Source of the DNA: a virus
Direction: 5' to 3' (one strand)
Virus record (IMG/VR): IMGVR_UViG_3300045125_000140
Location: 1-64,000 of that record
Length of the DNA stretch: 64,000 nt
Below are positions 36,014 through 43,499 of the stretch, piece after piece (the stretch's first letter is position 1; each line of letters opens with the position of its first letter). Under the pieces are notes generated by a model. It did no database searches. It saw only the letters and a list, made by a program, of their open reading frames with translations, and was not told the origin of the DNA. The position numbers and the translations under genes are program-made.

Positions 36014-36403
36014 CTATGAGGTTTTATAAGCGGCCAACGTGCTGTTCGGTACGGTGTGATAAAGAGGTCCTTCGAGGCCGTAGGCTTTCATGCCTAGCTT
36101 GCGACGTTCCGGGAAGGTCAGCGAGGGAGCGAAGTAGTCCGTGATACGGCTCATGCCTCGTGATTGGTAACCCCTCGATTTTCGGTCCGCCTCTCTAAAT
36201 TGACTCATATTATGAATCAAGGCGCCAGTTTCAGCTCGGCTCCGTTTACCGAAGCCGCGCGTCGCCCTGTCCGGAATCATTTCATCAAATAAGCCCGAAT
36301 GCCGAGGGGACGGATAGCGCTGGCGCAGCTGATCCAGGCTCGGATCTACCGCGTCAGCAATTTTCTCTAATTCGTCGAAGAATCCGAATTCAAAGTGATT
36401 CAT
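36014..36403 (-). CDS. Tagged hypothetical protein, 129 aa
   Basis: Starts MNHFEFGFFDELEKIAD, the best match to the tag consensus. The body is basic and polar (DRATRGFGKRSRAETGALIH, MSQFREADRKSRGYQSRG). It includes MKAYGLEGPLYHTVPNS near the C-terminus; a similar string, YKPFGLEGAPNPIP, ends the tagged protein at 36855-37562, so the two may share a small C-terminal element. Preceded by a GGAT-type ribosome binding site. Function unknown. Confidence 0.6.
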   Translation of the reverse strand: MNHFEFGFFDELEKIADAVDPSLDQLRQRYPSPRHSGLFDEMIPDRATRGFGKRSRAETGALIHNMSQFREADRKSRGYQSRGMSRITDYFAPSLTFPERRKLGMKAYGLEGPLYHTVPNSTLAAYKTS

Positions 36404-36412
36404 GGCTTATCC

Positions 36413-36858
36413 TTAATTACTGCCTTTAACGGCACGATCTTTAAGAGCTTTGTATCCCATGGGGGACACTTGTTCGAGTGGGTCATTTCCTATAACTGGG
36501 CTCAGGGATACGCGCGTTAGCCCGAACGAGTCTTTTTAAAGTGGATAGATGCTTCAGTCCTCGCGCTATCTTACCCCCGCCAAAGCTCCCATAAAACCGG
36601 TGGCCGGAGAAGCGATCGACGCAGCTGCGGAATGGCCTCCTTTAGCTGCGTCGTAAACGAGCGGAGCTGCGGCGCCGATTATGCTGCCTGCTACTCGACC
36701 GTCTTGGTCGGCCGTGTCGAGATCCTGAGCGTGATGGCGGCTGGTTCCTTCACTCGGAAATCCGTAAGGAATTTTTTCTTTGGGAAGCTCAAAGTTCCGT
36801 CTTCCACGGTAGCCAGCTTTTCTAGCTCGCTGAAGAAGCCGAGTTCAAAGGCATTCAT
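36413..36858 (-). CDS. Tagged protein interrupted by three apparent indels
   Basis: ATG 36858 overlaps the preceding stop and gives the tag MNAFELGFFSELEKLAT. After 57 codons the printed frame stops, but inserting one A in the run 36772-36777 continues it as PYGFPSEGTSRHHAQDLDTA and AGSIIGAAAPLVYDAAKGGH. One G more at 36574-36578 then gives KIARGLKHLSTLKRLVRANA, and a further shift near 36486 gives NDPLEQVSPMGYKALKDRAV, ending at 36413 just before the ribosome binding site of the next gene. The repaired protein has about 148 residues with a glycine-rich central helix. Confidence 0.55.
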
Positions 36859-37562
36859 TGAGCGCCGCCCTGCGGTTGTGGATACGGGATGGGATTAGGC
36901 GCGCCTTCTAATCCGAAGGGTTTGTAGAGCTGCTTCCGTTGTCCCGCATCATTAACGTAGGTGCGCCGGGAAAGATCACGCGGATTCATCCGATCGGACT
37001 GATCAAAAACTGTGTCGAGGCGACTTACCTTCTTTTCGCGCTGCTCTCTGTTTGCAACTTGGCGAGGCTGCCCGTCCTGGTCAACGTTTTCGCCGAGCTG
37101 CGTTACGCCTGGGATCGGAATAGTGGTATTAAAGAGACTCCGTCGTGCATTATCTTTACTGAATCTTGGATCCGACGGGTTTTCCGAAGACAGGCGACTA
37201 GCTGTGCCTCTTGCGAATTGAGTCAAGCCGGTCGCTCTGGCGCCAATATCTGCACGGCTCGCGTTTGGATACATCCTTCTATACCCAGCCATTCTTTCGG
37301 CCACTGCATCTCTGTCTGTGGCAGTCTTATTTATCACGGTCGTTTTGAGTTTGTTTGAGACGCCAGGGCCTAAATTTGGCCCCTCAGTCACCTTCGGTTT
37401 CGGAGGTATGAAGTCATTCTTAGTACCGCCATACGGACGGCCGGCCATGGGCATACTGGAACGCAGACGGCCGACCTCGAGCATAACGGGGTGAGGATCG
37501 TCGGACGAACTGGCTGCTATTTTAGCCAGCTCATCAAAGAAACCGTATTCAAAGTGATTCAT
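36855..37562 (-). CDS. Tagged hypothetical protein, 235 aa
   Basis: Starts MNHFEYGFFDELAKIAA. The body is polar, basic and probably extended (MAGRPYGGTKNDFIPPKP, GYRRMYPNASRADIGARATG, QREKKVSRLDTVFDQSD), ending YKPFGLEGAPNPIPYPQPQG. There are no hydrophobic segments, which sets it apart from its zipper-bearing neighbours although the N-terminal tag is the same. This supports a tag that is independent of the cargo's function. Start and stop overlap both neighbours by 4 bases. Confidence 0.65.
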   Translation of the reverse strand: MNHFEYGFFDELAKIAASSSDDPHPVMLEVGRLRSSMPMAGRPYGGTKNDFIPPKPKVTEGPNLGPGVSNKLKTTVINKTATDRDAVAERMAGYRRMYPNASRADIGARATGLTQFARGTASRLSSENPSDPRFSKDNARRSLFNTTIPIPGVTQLGENVDQDGQPRQVANREQREKKVSRLDTVFDQSDRMNPRDLSRRTYVNDAGQRKQLYKPFGLEGAPNPIPYPQPQGGAQ

Positions 37563-37963
37563 ATTATAAATTCCACTGCATCGCCGGCGGCGGTTATAAG
37601 GTCGATATATATCTTCCAGCGGCCGACGCCCATTTGTTGTACTTCTCTTAAATAGGCGGCCTGGAGTCTTTCCGAACTACGCATTGTTTGGGAAGACTGG
37701 CGGCCCAGAATCCGCTGAGTAGCTATATCCAACGCCTCCGCGACGATCGCTTCTGCAGATGATTGGTCTACTGCGTTGGCTCCGTCGAGATTTTGAAGGA
37801 GGCCGGTTCCTCTGTCGAATCCGGGCAAAATCGCGGAGGAGAACTCAGCGGCGAATTCTTGAACTAATTGAGCTGTGCCGCTGACCGTGGCACAGGGATA
37901 AAATAGACCGAATTTAAGCTCGTCATCCGAGGCTTTGGATTGTATAAGCTTTAGGTCGGTCAT
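37559..37963 (-). CDS. Hypothetical protein, 134 aa, untagged
   Basis: Starts MTDLKLIQSKASDDELKFGL and continues FYPCATVSGTAQLVQEFAAE. It is mainly helical (AIVAEALDIATQRILGRQSS, RLQAAYLREVQQMGVGRWKI) with no tag and no low-complexity regions, so it is unlike the rest of this cluster. Its length and folded look are compatible with a baseplate or tail-completion protein, but no specific family is recognised. It is the second gene of the minus operon, directly downstream of the terminator at 37976. Confidence 0.6.
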   Translation of the reverse strand: MTDLKLIQSKASDDELKFGLFYPCATVSGTAQLVQEFAAEFSSAILPGFDRGTGLLQNLDGANAVDQSSAEAIVAEALDIATQRILGRQSSQTMRSSERLQAAYLREVQQMGVGRWKIYIDLITAAGDAVEFII

Positions 37964-37975
37964 TTTACCTTATTA

Positions 37976-38012
37976 AAAATGCGGGGGATCTTTTGGACCT
38001 CCCCGCATTTTT
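37976..38012. terminator. Rho-independent terminator (bidirectional)
   Basis: A 12-bp perfect stem, AAAAATGCGGGG / CCCCGCATTTTT, with a 13-base loop. A/T runs on both sides allow termination in either direction. It separates the 38032-38542 gene from the tagged-protein operon, so 37963 and downstream genes may need a separate promoter or read-through. Confidence 0.85.
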
Positions 38013-38031
38013 AACACTTAGGCTACGCTGA

Positions 38032-38542
38032 TCAGCCGCCCATGTTCTTGATCGAGTCAAGGAGGTTGCCGCCCTTACCCTTAACGTTTTCGAAAACCTC
38101 TTCGGCCTTCTTCATGGCTTCCGAGCCCTGCGCCTTGATCTTCGAGAGGATCTCTTCGAGCTGGTTCGTGGTGCTTGGCACCGGCAACTGCGCTGCCGCC
38201 CATCAACGCGGCGATGCCGCCGGCTTTGGCCGCCTTTTCACCAGCCGAGGACTTGCGCTCGCCGCCGAGAGCGGAGAGGAGCTTACCACGGGCGCCTTCC
38301 TTTGCATCGTCAGCCTTTTCCTTGGCCTTGCCGAGCATGCCCATCAACTTGGCCTTGAGGCCGCCCATTCCGGCTTCCTTTGTTTGGCCGTAGGCTTCAG
38401 CGAGCTTAACGATCGCGGAGCCGTCGAATCCGGTTTCGGCCTCGTCGCGGCCATAAGTTTCCGCGAGCTTGAGCAACGCGGTGCCATCAACTTCGGGCTC
38501 TTGGTTGCCCGCCAACTTCTCAAGCAAAGAGTATCTTGCCAT
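38032..38542 (-). CDS. Alanine-rich protein with internal repeat, about 169 aa (frame-shifted)
   Basis: Starts MARYSLLEKLAGN, a short variant of the tag. It contains a duplicated unit, GTALLKLAETYGRDEA and GSAIVKLAEAYGQTKEA, then an amphipathic Ala/Lys helix region (MGMLGKAKEKADDAKEGARG). In the printed frame the end looks unnatural (KHHEPARRDPLEDQ). Moving +1 between 38180 and 38210 gives STTNQLEEILSKIKAQGSEA and VFENVKGKGGNLLDSIKNMG with a stop at 38032, right before the terminator. The amphipathic repeats suggest a DNA- or membrane-binding internal protein, by inference only. Confidence 0.6.
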
Positions 38543-38618
38543 GATTGTCCTTACTAAACGCCGCAGGTGGGCGGCCTCTTGTTTATGCGTGCCTAAAAGA
38601 GCCCGCTATATGAGTATA

Positions 38619-38634
38619 GCCATAAGACATTCTA
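38619..38634 (+). promoter_or_regulatory. Weak match to the phage promoter
   Basis: GCCATAAGACATTCTA resembles the downstream box of the two-part promoter (GGCATAAGAATAATAG), but the upstream CAAAWA box at 14-nt spacing is missing. It lies 23 bases before the ATG of the 38657 gene and is the only promoter-like signal there. Confidence 0.35.
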
Positions 38635-38656
38635 TTTCATCTTCATACTGTATTTG

Positions 38657-40759
38657 ATGGCTACCGAAGAACCGCGCGGCACGGGAAATACCCAGGTCAA
38701 CTTACCTCCAGGCTTTAGTTCAGCGACACAGGCGCCAAGCAGCTCTATTCCTGGGGTGCCGGGCAGCGGCGGCCAAGCCGCTATTAGCACCGACACGTCC
38801 CGAAGCGCCACTCTCCAGGAGATCGACGAAAAAGTTCGTCAAATGATTACGGAGCGTGCGGAGAAGTTAGACGTAGAGCTGCGGCTCAAAGAGTACGATC
38901 GGGCACGCCTAAATAACGAAAGCAAGTTCTGGGATCTTTTTGTAGCCGAGCCGGTAAATCAGGCGATAGAGGAATTTGCTGACGAGTTCGGAGAAGACGA
39001 CGAGTCTATAAGCAACGCCGCCACTAAAACAAAGGCAAAGCTGTCGAGCCTTTTAGATGTGGAATCGACTTGGGAAAACTTCGATACGAAATACGGAAAG
39101 CTGAAAAGCTCCGACGACTTTACCAACCTCGAGAAGTTATTCAGCAATCCGGAAACAGAGAACTATATAATCGAGCAGTATGTAAGTCCATATGCTCGAA
39201 GCGCTCTGGATAAGGACAAGTGCGAAAATACGGTAGTCGGCGCGTCGATCGGGGTGGTATCTAAAACTTTAGCGGGCGCAGTCCGAAATCAGGTTCGAGG
39301 CGTATACGCGCTAAATGCGTCCTTGGCTCTGCTTATTAACCAGGTGGAGGGTCTGGGGTCGGCGTTCATGCAGATGCCGGTTCAAAACCTTATATCAATT
39401 CTGGTGTCTCGGGACCTTATAATCGACCGGATAATAAAAGTTTCGGAAGCAATTGCGTCTATTTCCAGAGATATGTCGGACAGGGATTATCCGTTCGACC
39501 ACCCATACTGGCTCCGCGAGGAGCAGCGCCGACTTAAAAACGCCGAGGACAAGCTTTCCAGAGTTCAGGCGATTTTGGAGGGCGGCGGTAAGTTTAATAC
39601 CGGTTTATGGACCAGCGCCAAGCGGGACATCGATGAAGCGGCCGACGCGCTGTGCGGCACGAATATCGATCAGCTGCTCAGCGGCCTCAGCCTTCGGCCC
39701 ATCGCGCTAGCCGGTCTGTCCGCATACCTGCAATCGTTGGTGTCGGTGCTTCAGCGTCAGCAACAGATTCGCAACCTTCTTATAAATTCAATCGTGTCGT
39801 TCAACAGCCGGTTCTTCCAGCTGACGCGATTCGACAATCTCTTCGTTCCGATTGTGCAGGCTATTCGGTGCCGCCTTACGAAGATAAACGATCAGATAGA
39901 CGTGGCGATTAAAAAGAACCAGTTCTTCTACTACCTGATAAAGGAGAAGGAGTGGTGCTTATACCTTAAAGCGCTTTCGGCCCTCATGTCCGCGAGCGTC
40001 AAGTTTAATCTACCCGAAAACGTTAATAAGTTCCTGGGCACGGAGATTCTTCAAAACGCAGCCAACAGCGTCGTAAGCACGTTGAACGAGGCTGCCGTCG
40101 AAAGCATCGACGCCTCTGCCCGAACACTCATCCGCCTGTGCAACGAGTTAATTCTGGTCGCCAAGAAGAAGGCGACGTACAACATCAGCCCGAACTATTT
40201 AACCAGCCTCGCCACCTCGATTAAGGTGGAGGGTGAGCGGCTGAAGTCAGTAGACGATCCAGTTAGTAAGGTTCTGAATATATTCAGCGGCCTTATTCCA
40301 ACGCAGGCGTTCGAGGCGGTTCTTATCGTAAACCAGCTGATGAGCTTTGCGAAGGACCGAAACCTGGATAAGTTCGTTGACGCTATTCAGGCCGGTAATC
40401 TCGACGACGCGTTTGGCGTCAGTGGCCTGATTGCCACTATTGATCAAACAGTTACTTTCGGAATATCAAACTACATAGCCGGAAACATTGCCGGAGGTGG
40501 CCTATTCGGTGAGCCGCTGCGCGAGGCTATTGCCGTTAGAAATTTATCTGTGTCAAGAGCACGGGCACAGGCGGCAAAACAGCGGGTACGCAATTACTCA
40601 GATCAGGGAATAACCGAGGCATTTGATCAGGTTCAAAAGCTGAAGGACGCCAGACGGTCTATGGGCGTTGTTCTGCAAAACGAGGACGTAAGCACGCCCC
40701 CACAAACTATCTCACCTAAGCTCATCGACGCTCAAATAATCCCGCATATTGCGGCATAA
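38657..40759 (+). CDS. Helical protein of unknown function, 700 aa
   Basis: Starts at ATG 38657 (MATEEPRGTGNTQVNLPPGF) with no clear ribosome binding site, possibly on a short leader from the weak promoter at 38619. After a disordered 55-residue N-terminus the protein is almost entirely alpha-helical with long heptad-like stretches (EIDEKVRQMITERAEKLDVE, NAEDKLSRVQAILEGGGKF, RSATLQ...). Hydrophobic helices near the C-terminus include FGISNYIAGNIAGGGLFGEP. It is a single-gene unit transcribed away from the tagged cluster. A structural role (for example tape-like or scaffold-like) is possible but not shown. Confidence 0.65.
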   Translation: MATEEPRGTGNTQVNLPPGFSSATQAPSSSIPGVPGSGGQAAISTDTSRSATLQEIDEKVRQMITERAEKLDVELRLKEYDRARLNNESKFWDLFVAEPVNQAIEEFADEFGEDDESISNAATKTKAKLSSLLDVESTWENFDTKYGKLKSSDDFTNLEKLFSNPETENYIIEQYVSPYARSALDKDKCENTVVGASIGVVSKTLAGAVRNQVRGVYALNASLALLINQVEGLGSAFMQMPVQNLISILVSRDLIIDRIIKVSEAIASISRDMSDRDYPFDHPYWLREEQRRLKNAEDKLSRVQAILEGGGKFNTGLWTSAKRDIDEAADALCGTNIDQLLSGLSLRPIALAGLSAYLQSLVSVLQRQQQIRNLLINSIVSFNSRFFQLTRFDNLFVPIVQAIRCRLTKINDQIDVAIKKNQFFYYLIKEKEWCLYLKALSALMSASVKFNLPENVNKFLGTEILQNAANSVVSTLNEAAVESIDASARTLIRLCNELILVAKKKATYNISPNYLTSLATSIKVEGERLKSVDDPVSKVLNIFSGLIPTQAFEAVLIVNQLMSFAKDRNLDKFVDAIQAGNLDDAFGVSGLIATIDQTVTFGISNYIAGNIAGGGLFGEPLREAIAVRNLSVSRARAQAAKQRVRNYSDQGITEAFDQVQKLKDARRSMGVVLQNEDVSTPPQTISPKLIDAQIIPHIAA

Positions 40760-40768
40760 GAATAATAG
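40733..40768 (+). promoter_or_regulatory. Two-part phage promoter (copy 1)
   Basis: CAAATA at 40733, exactly 14 bases, then GGCATAAGAATAATAG at 40753. It overlaps the end of the 38657 gene and drives the 40855 gene. The RNA start is inferred to be near 40767, where the 5' stem-loop begins. Confidence 0.75.
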
Positions 40769-40843
40769 TGGCTGCTTTTGGCGTCAGAGCCACTCTGTCC
40801 GGGCAGACTCCCGGTGAAGTCTTTCTGGCCTAGCTAGCCAGAA
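40768..40843 (+). promoter_or_regulatory. Structured mRNA leader with three hairpins
   Basis: Directly after the promoter are GTGGCT / AGCCAC (40768-40793), CCGGG / CCCGG (40799-40814) and TTCTGGC / GCCAGAA (40823-40843). The last stem ends one base before the GGGAGG ribosome binding site of ATG 40855. 5'-end stem-loops protect mRNAs from decay in known bacterial and phage systems; that role is inferred here. Confidence 0.6.
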
Positions 40844-40854
40844 GGGAGGCTGCG

Positions 40855-41570
40855 ATGGGATTCCGCATCGTAGTCAGTGTTGTGGAGGAGGGCCTCGTGC
40901 ACGAGGGTCGAGTGATCGACCCCGCCACGGGGCCGGTGGTGTTAGACCCGAAGCGCGGTGTTCGGGTCTTGGTCGCAGCGCGCCCAGGTAACAAGCCGGG
41001 GCAGACGCTGCTTCAACTCCTTGTTCGCGTGGGCGCGGACAAGGAGTACGTCGTTCCAGCCCACATTCCGGGAGAGTACGCGCTGCTTCCGGAATTCGGT
41101 CACAGGGTAAAACATGCGACCGAGGTTAAGGATCCGTTGGAGCGGGTCCTCCGCGAGGAGGGGATTCCCCTTGCGGCCGCGTCCTTCTACCACGACCCCA
41201 CGGTTGCGGTAGAAGTCGAGATCGCCACGGAGACGTCCGCGGCGGTTAAGCCCTGGAATTTCACCAAGGCGCAGACGGCTGTCCTGAATAAGGGCGGCCG
41301 TGTGTCTTTCGGGCCGTGGACCGAGCTCGGGCCCGGGCTCGGTCGGGCCCGGAAGGCAACATTCACCCCCTCCTCCAAGGGGGTGGTGATCATCCTCAGC
41401 GACGTTCGGGTGGGCCGCCACCCCGGCGTCGCCGAGCGCAGGATCGAAAGATCCTTATCGGCAGGGGCGTGACGCCTGCCGAACTCAAGGCCGCGCTCGC
41501 GGCCGCGAAGCAGGAGCGCCTGGACGTGATCCAGGCTTCTTCTGTGTCCGCGGCTGCGGCACAGGCCTGA
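40855..41570 (+). CDS. Hypothetical protein, about 238 aa (frame-shifted near the end)
   Basis: ATG 40855 has GGGAGG 5 bases upstream. The protein is beta-rich (FRIVVSVVEEGLVHEGRVID, LLQLLVRVGADKEYVVPAH). In the printed frame it stops at 41472 after an unnatural tail (ERRIERSLSAGA). Adding one C at 41421-41424 continues it as AQDRKILIGRGVTPAELKAA and AKQERLDVIQASSVSAAAAQ to a TGA at 41570, 4 bases before the terminator, where a gene end is expected. No family was recognised. It is the first of four independently transcribed small genes, so it is probably made in quantity. Confidence 0.6.
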
Positions 41571-41573
41571 AAA

Positions 41574-41626
41574 AGGGTGGGGTACAGGGGGCAGTGCGGC
41601 CCCTGTACCCAACCCACCCTATTTTT
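41574..41626 (+). terminator. Rho-independent terminator
   Basis: A long GC-rich stem, AGGGTGGGGTACAGGGG against CCCCTGTACCCAACCCACCCT with a small bulge, followed by ATTTTT. It lies right after the stop of the 40855 gene. Confidence 0.85.
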
Positions 41627-41790
41627 AACCCAATTACACCCAATTAGGCCAAAAATAGCCATTTTTGTCATATTTTGGCTATATAGGCGGTTTTTAGGCC
41701 AAAATAGGCTATTTTAGCCCAAAATAGCCCAAAATGCCCTATTTTGGCCTAAAATGGCCTATTTAGCCCCTATAGGGCCAAAAACAGGGG
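41627..41790. repeat. Cluster of AAAATAGCC / GGCTATTTT short inverted repeats
   Basis: About 160 gene-free bases are filled with degenerate 9- to 10-base units, AAAATAGCC, CCAAAATAGG, GGCTATTTT and CTATTTTGGC, about ten in both orientations (for example CCAAAATAGGCTATTTTAGC and CCCTATTTTGGCCTAAAATG). The region is far more A+T-rich than its surroundings. Such iterated, palindromic, AT-rich DNA is typical of replication origins, partition or packaging sites, or protein-binding arrays. Which applies cannot be told from the sequence. Confidence 0.65.
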
Positions 41791-41814
41791 TATTTTATGG
41801 CACAAGAATAATAG
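41779..41814 (+). promoter_or_regulatory. Two-part phage promoter (copy 2)
   Basis: CAAAAA at 41779, 14 bases, then GGCACAAGAATAATAG at 41799. It starts the folded RNA at 41814 and lies at the edge of the AAAATAGCC repeat cluster. Confidence 0.7.
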
Positions 41815-42190
41815 AGGACATATTAGGTTGCAAACTAATGTGTTCTCAAACCCCGGGCATCGGACTAACTCACCGATGCTCTCAAGGGGTGCCCCCAAGG
41901 GCTGGCTCGACGAAGGAGCAGCCGCCGTATTAGGAACCGGCGAGGGGCAAGGTTGACACCAGACCTGATAAGGTGTCCCTCTACAACCAAAATGGTGAAT
42001 CTGCGAATCGAGTCGGCAGATTCTTAATTGTAGAGGCGGTAAGTCGCGGGAAGGTCCCGCCCATGGTATGGCTATACCCGCTCACCCTAGCGAAAAGGGG
42101 GGATGTGGCAAGTCCCTTAAACTTGTGCTCCGCATTCTACGGGCAGATTCATTGTGGGTCTGCCCGTGGAGTTCGGTTCAAACAACATGT
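41814..42190 (+). ncRNA. Large, highly structured RNA of unknown class (about 375 nt)
   Basis: No convincing ORF covers this stretch, but it is packed with complementary segments: 41814-41826 with 41835-41847 (13-bp 5' stem); ACCCC/GGGGT enclosing GCATCGG/CCGATGC; GGCT..GCTC/GAGC..AGCC; CGCCG/CGGCG; GACACC/GGTGTC; CTCTACAA/TTGTAGAG enclosing ACC/GGT and AATCTGC/GCAGATT; GCGGGA/TCCCGC; GGTAT/ATACC; CAAGT/ACTTG; GGGCAGA/TCTGCCC. It begins at a phage promoter and ends just before the ribosome binding site of the 42209 gene. It could be a free-standing ornate RNA or a long regulatory leader. I do not recognise its class. Confidence 0.65.
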
Positions 42191-42208
42191 GAGCTGAAAG
42201 GAGTTTAG

Positions 42209-42457
42209 ATGAGGTTTGATTTTGAAAAAGAGTTAGTGTTCGACAAGACCGGCAAAGAGATAGGTTATTTGGAACCCACGTACAACGCCATGAACTGGCG
42301 TGTACTTTTATACGCGGAAAGCGGGCCTCCCATTCACTGGGGAGTAGCCTTTCCGACACCATGACCTCCGACACCTTGGATACGACGTCTCGTACGTTGT
42401 ATTCGAGGTGTCGAGAGACCAGGCGAAAGCTTGGAACATCGTCAAAGCGGGGGTTAG
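42209..42457 (+). CDS. Small hypothetical protein, about 83 aa (frame-shifted)
   Basis: ATG 42209 has AAAGGAG 5 bases upstream and reads MRFDFEKELVFDKTGKEIGY, then YNAMNWRVLLYAESGPPIHW. The frame stops at 42364, but a +1 shift near 42360 continues naturally as HDLRHLGYDVSYVVFEVSRD and KAWNIVKAG into the terminator at 42444, where genes of this cluster place their stop codons. Mixed alpha/beta small protein, no family recognised. It follows the folded RNA, which may control it. Confidence 0.5.
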
Positions 42458-42473
42458 ACCCCCGCTTTCTTTT
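42444..42473 (+). terminator. Rho-independent terminator
   Basis: Perfect stem AAAGCGGGGG / CCCCCGCTTT with a 5-base loop (TTAGA), followed by CTTTTA. It ends the transcript started at 41779. Confidence 0.85.
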
Positions 42474-42477
42474 ACTC

Positions 42478-42513
42478 CAAATAATATTGAAAACTGCGTC
42501 ATAAGAATAATAG
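42478..42513 (+). promoter_or_regulatory. Two-part phage promoter (copy 3)
   Basis: CAAATA at 42478, 14 bases, then GTCATAAGAATAATAG at 42498. It lies immediately after the terminator of the previous unit and drives the 42601 gene. Confidence 0.75.
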
Positions 42514-42587
42514 AGAGAGTATTACCGGAGGTAGGGAAACTCTCTCCTAAACCTAGAGATCAGGAGGGTTCCTGATCCGTGGTTTAG
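42513..42587 (+). promoter_or_regulatory. Structured leader with conserved TCAGGAGGGTTCCTGA hairpin
   Basis: A 5' stem GAGAGAGT / ACTCTCTC (42513-42546) is followed by a nested hairpin: CTAAACC / GGTTTAG (42547-42587) around GATCAGGA / TCCTGATC (42558-42577). The AGGAGG-like sequence sits inside the inner stem and loop. The identical 16-mer recurs in the leader at 43164. It suggests translational control, though here the ATG is 35 bases downstream. Confidence 0.6.
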
Positions 42588-42600
42588 TTCCTGTTCGACG

Positions 42601-43029
42601 ATGAATGAAAGAGGAAAACTTTCTTCGTTCGCTCAAAAAATGAGCGAACTCCTCGAGCTGCCGCACAGGCAGCTCGAGGATCTCCGAGAGGCTTCAAAGA
42701 AGTTTGAAGCCGTTCTCCTTTGGGAGGACGACGCGGACGACGAATGGGCGGACTTTGTGTCCGTCAGAGGTTGGATCGAGGTGGCGTATTTACGCCTGCT
42801 CGAGAGCAACCGAGTCCGCCCTGACTGGGATTCGGCGCTCGACGCACTCAAGTGCGTCGATGACGCGCTGGGGACCTTCACCTCGAGGGTGAAGGACCCC
42901 AAAGGCCGCAAGGAGGTCAATGACCTCCTCGAGGCCACCTGGGAGGTCCAGGCCGGCCTCAAGCCGGCTATCGATCGGCTCAGGCTCCGCCAACGGGTGG
43001 AGACTGAAGCACCCACCCTCAACGACTGA
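42601..43029 (+). CDS. Hypothetical helical protein, 142 aa
   Basis: Starts MNERGKLSSFAQKMSELLEL and is helical throughout (PHRQLEDLREASKKFEAVLL, DALKCVDDALGTFTSRVKDP, LKPAIDRLRLRQRVETEAP). It is acidic overall and has no recognised motif. No conventional ribosome binding site lies close to ATG 42601; the nearest AGGAGG is in the leader hairpin, so initiation may depend on RNA folding. The stop codon lies in the loop of a CCCTC/GAGGG hairpin just before the terminator. Confidence 0.6.
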   Translation: MNERGKLSSFAQKMSELLELPHRQLEDLREASKKFEAVLLWEDDADDEWADFVSVRGWIEVAYLRLLESNRVRPDWDSALDALKCVDDALGTFTSRVKDPKGRKEVNDLLEATWEVQAGLKPAIDRLRLRQRVETEAPTLND

Positions 43030-43035
43030 GGGTGG

Positions 43036-43076
43036 GAAGGCGGGGTTGGTCATGTGCCGGCCCCGCCTTCTTTTTT
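43036..43076 (+). terminator. Rho-independent terminator
   Basis: Stem GAAGGCGGGG / CCCCGCCTTC followed by TTTTTT. It is preceded by a second hairpin, CCCACCCTC / GAGGGTGGG, that spans the stop codon of the 42601 gene. Confidence 0.9.
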
Positions 43077-43080
43077 ACCT

Positions 43081-43116
43081 CAAATACTTCCACATATTGC
43101 GGCATAAGAATAATAG
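43081..43116 (+). promoter_or_regulatory. Two-part phage promoter (copy 4)
   Basis: CAAATA at 43081, 14 bases, then GGCATAAGAATAATAG at 43101. Together with copy 1 it is the best match to the consensus. It drives the small membrane-protein gene at 43182. Confidence 0.75.
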
Positions 43117-43190
43117 AGAGGACATTACTTGGAAAGGTAAGAAGTCCTCTCCCCGACCAGGCGTCAGGAGGGTTCCTGAATATGGTTGGG
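43116..43190 (+). promoter_or_regulatory. Structured leader that can hide the ribosome binding site and start codon
   Basis: 5' stem GAGAGGAC / GTCCTCTC (43116-43151), then TCAGGA / TCCTGA (43164-43179) nested in CCCGACC / GGTTGGG (43152-43190). In the folded form AGGAGG is in the inner hairpin and the G of ATG 43182 is in the outer stem, so opening the structure should be needed for translation. The inner hairpin is identical to that of the 42513 leader. Confidence 0.6.
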
Positions 43191-43463
43191 TTCTGGCAGG
43201 TTATGACGAACAGCAACAACAACTTGCCGCCGGCTCAACCGGCGGCTGCGGCGAAAGCTGCCGCCACGCCCAAGTGGGCGGTGGCGGCGGTGCTCGCCGC
43301 CATCACCCTCTCGGTGGTGGCGGCGGTGGTGGCCGCCTCGGCGAAGGCCGAGGCGCAGGCCAAGACGATCGTGTCCATCAAGGACACATCGTCTTGGTAC
43401 CAATCGTCGGTGTGGGTTGCGACCCACGCCGACGGCTCAACGTCCACCCTCACGACTAAGTGA
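43182..43463 (+). CDS. Small single-pass membrane protein, 93 aa
   Basis: ATG 43182 lies 10 bases after AGGAGG; a second in-frame ATG is at 43203. After a Gln/Ala/Pro-rich N-terminus (LPPAQPAAAAKAAATPK) comes one hydrophobic helix of about 21 residues (WAVAAVLAAITLSVVAAVVA), then a short polar tail (KTIVSIKDTSSWYQSSVWVA). Type I or II topology cannot be fixed. A holin-like, superinfection-exclusion or host-membrane role is possible. Its own promoter, hairpin leader and terminators suggest strong, controlled expression. Confidence 0.6.
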   Translation: MVGFWQVMTNSNNNLPPAQPAAAAKAAATPKWAVAAVLAAITLSVVAAVVAASAKAEAQAKTIVSIKDTSSWYQSSVWVATHADGSTSTLTTK

Positions 43464-43499
43464 GGGTCGCGCCCCTCTCAGCTCGGAGCTGGGAGGGGC

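Noticed and set aside
41627-41790. CRISPR array
   Set aside because: The repeats are 9-10 bases, degenerate and in both orientations, without regular unique spacers. No cas gene is nearby.
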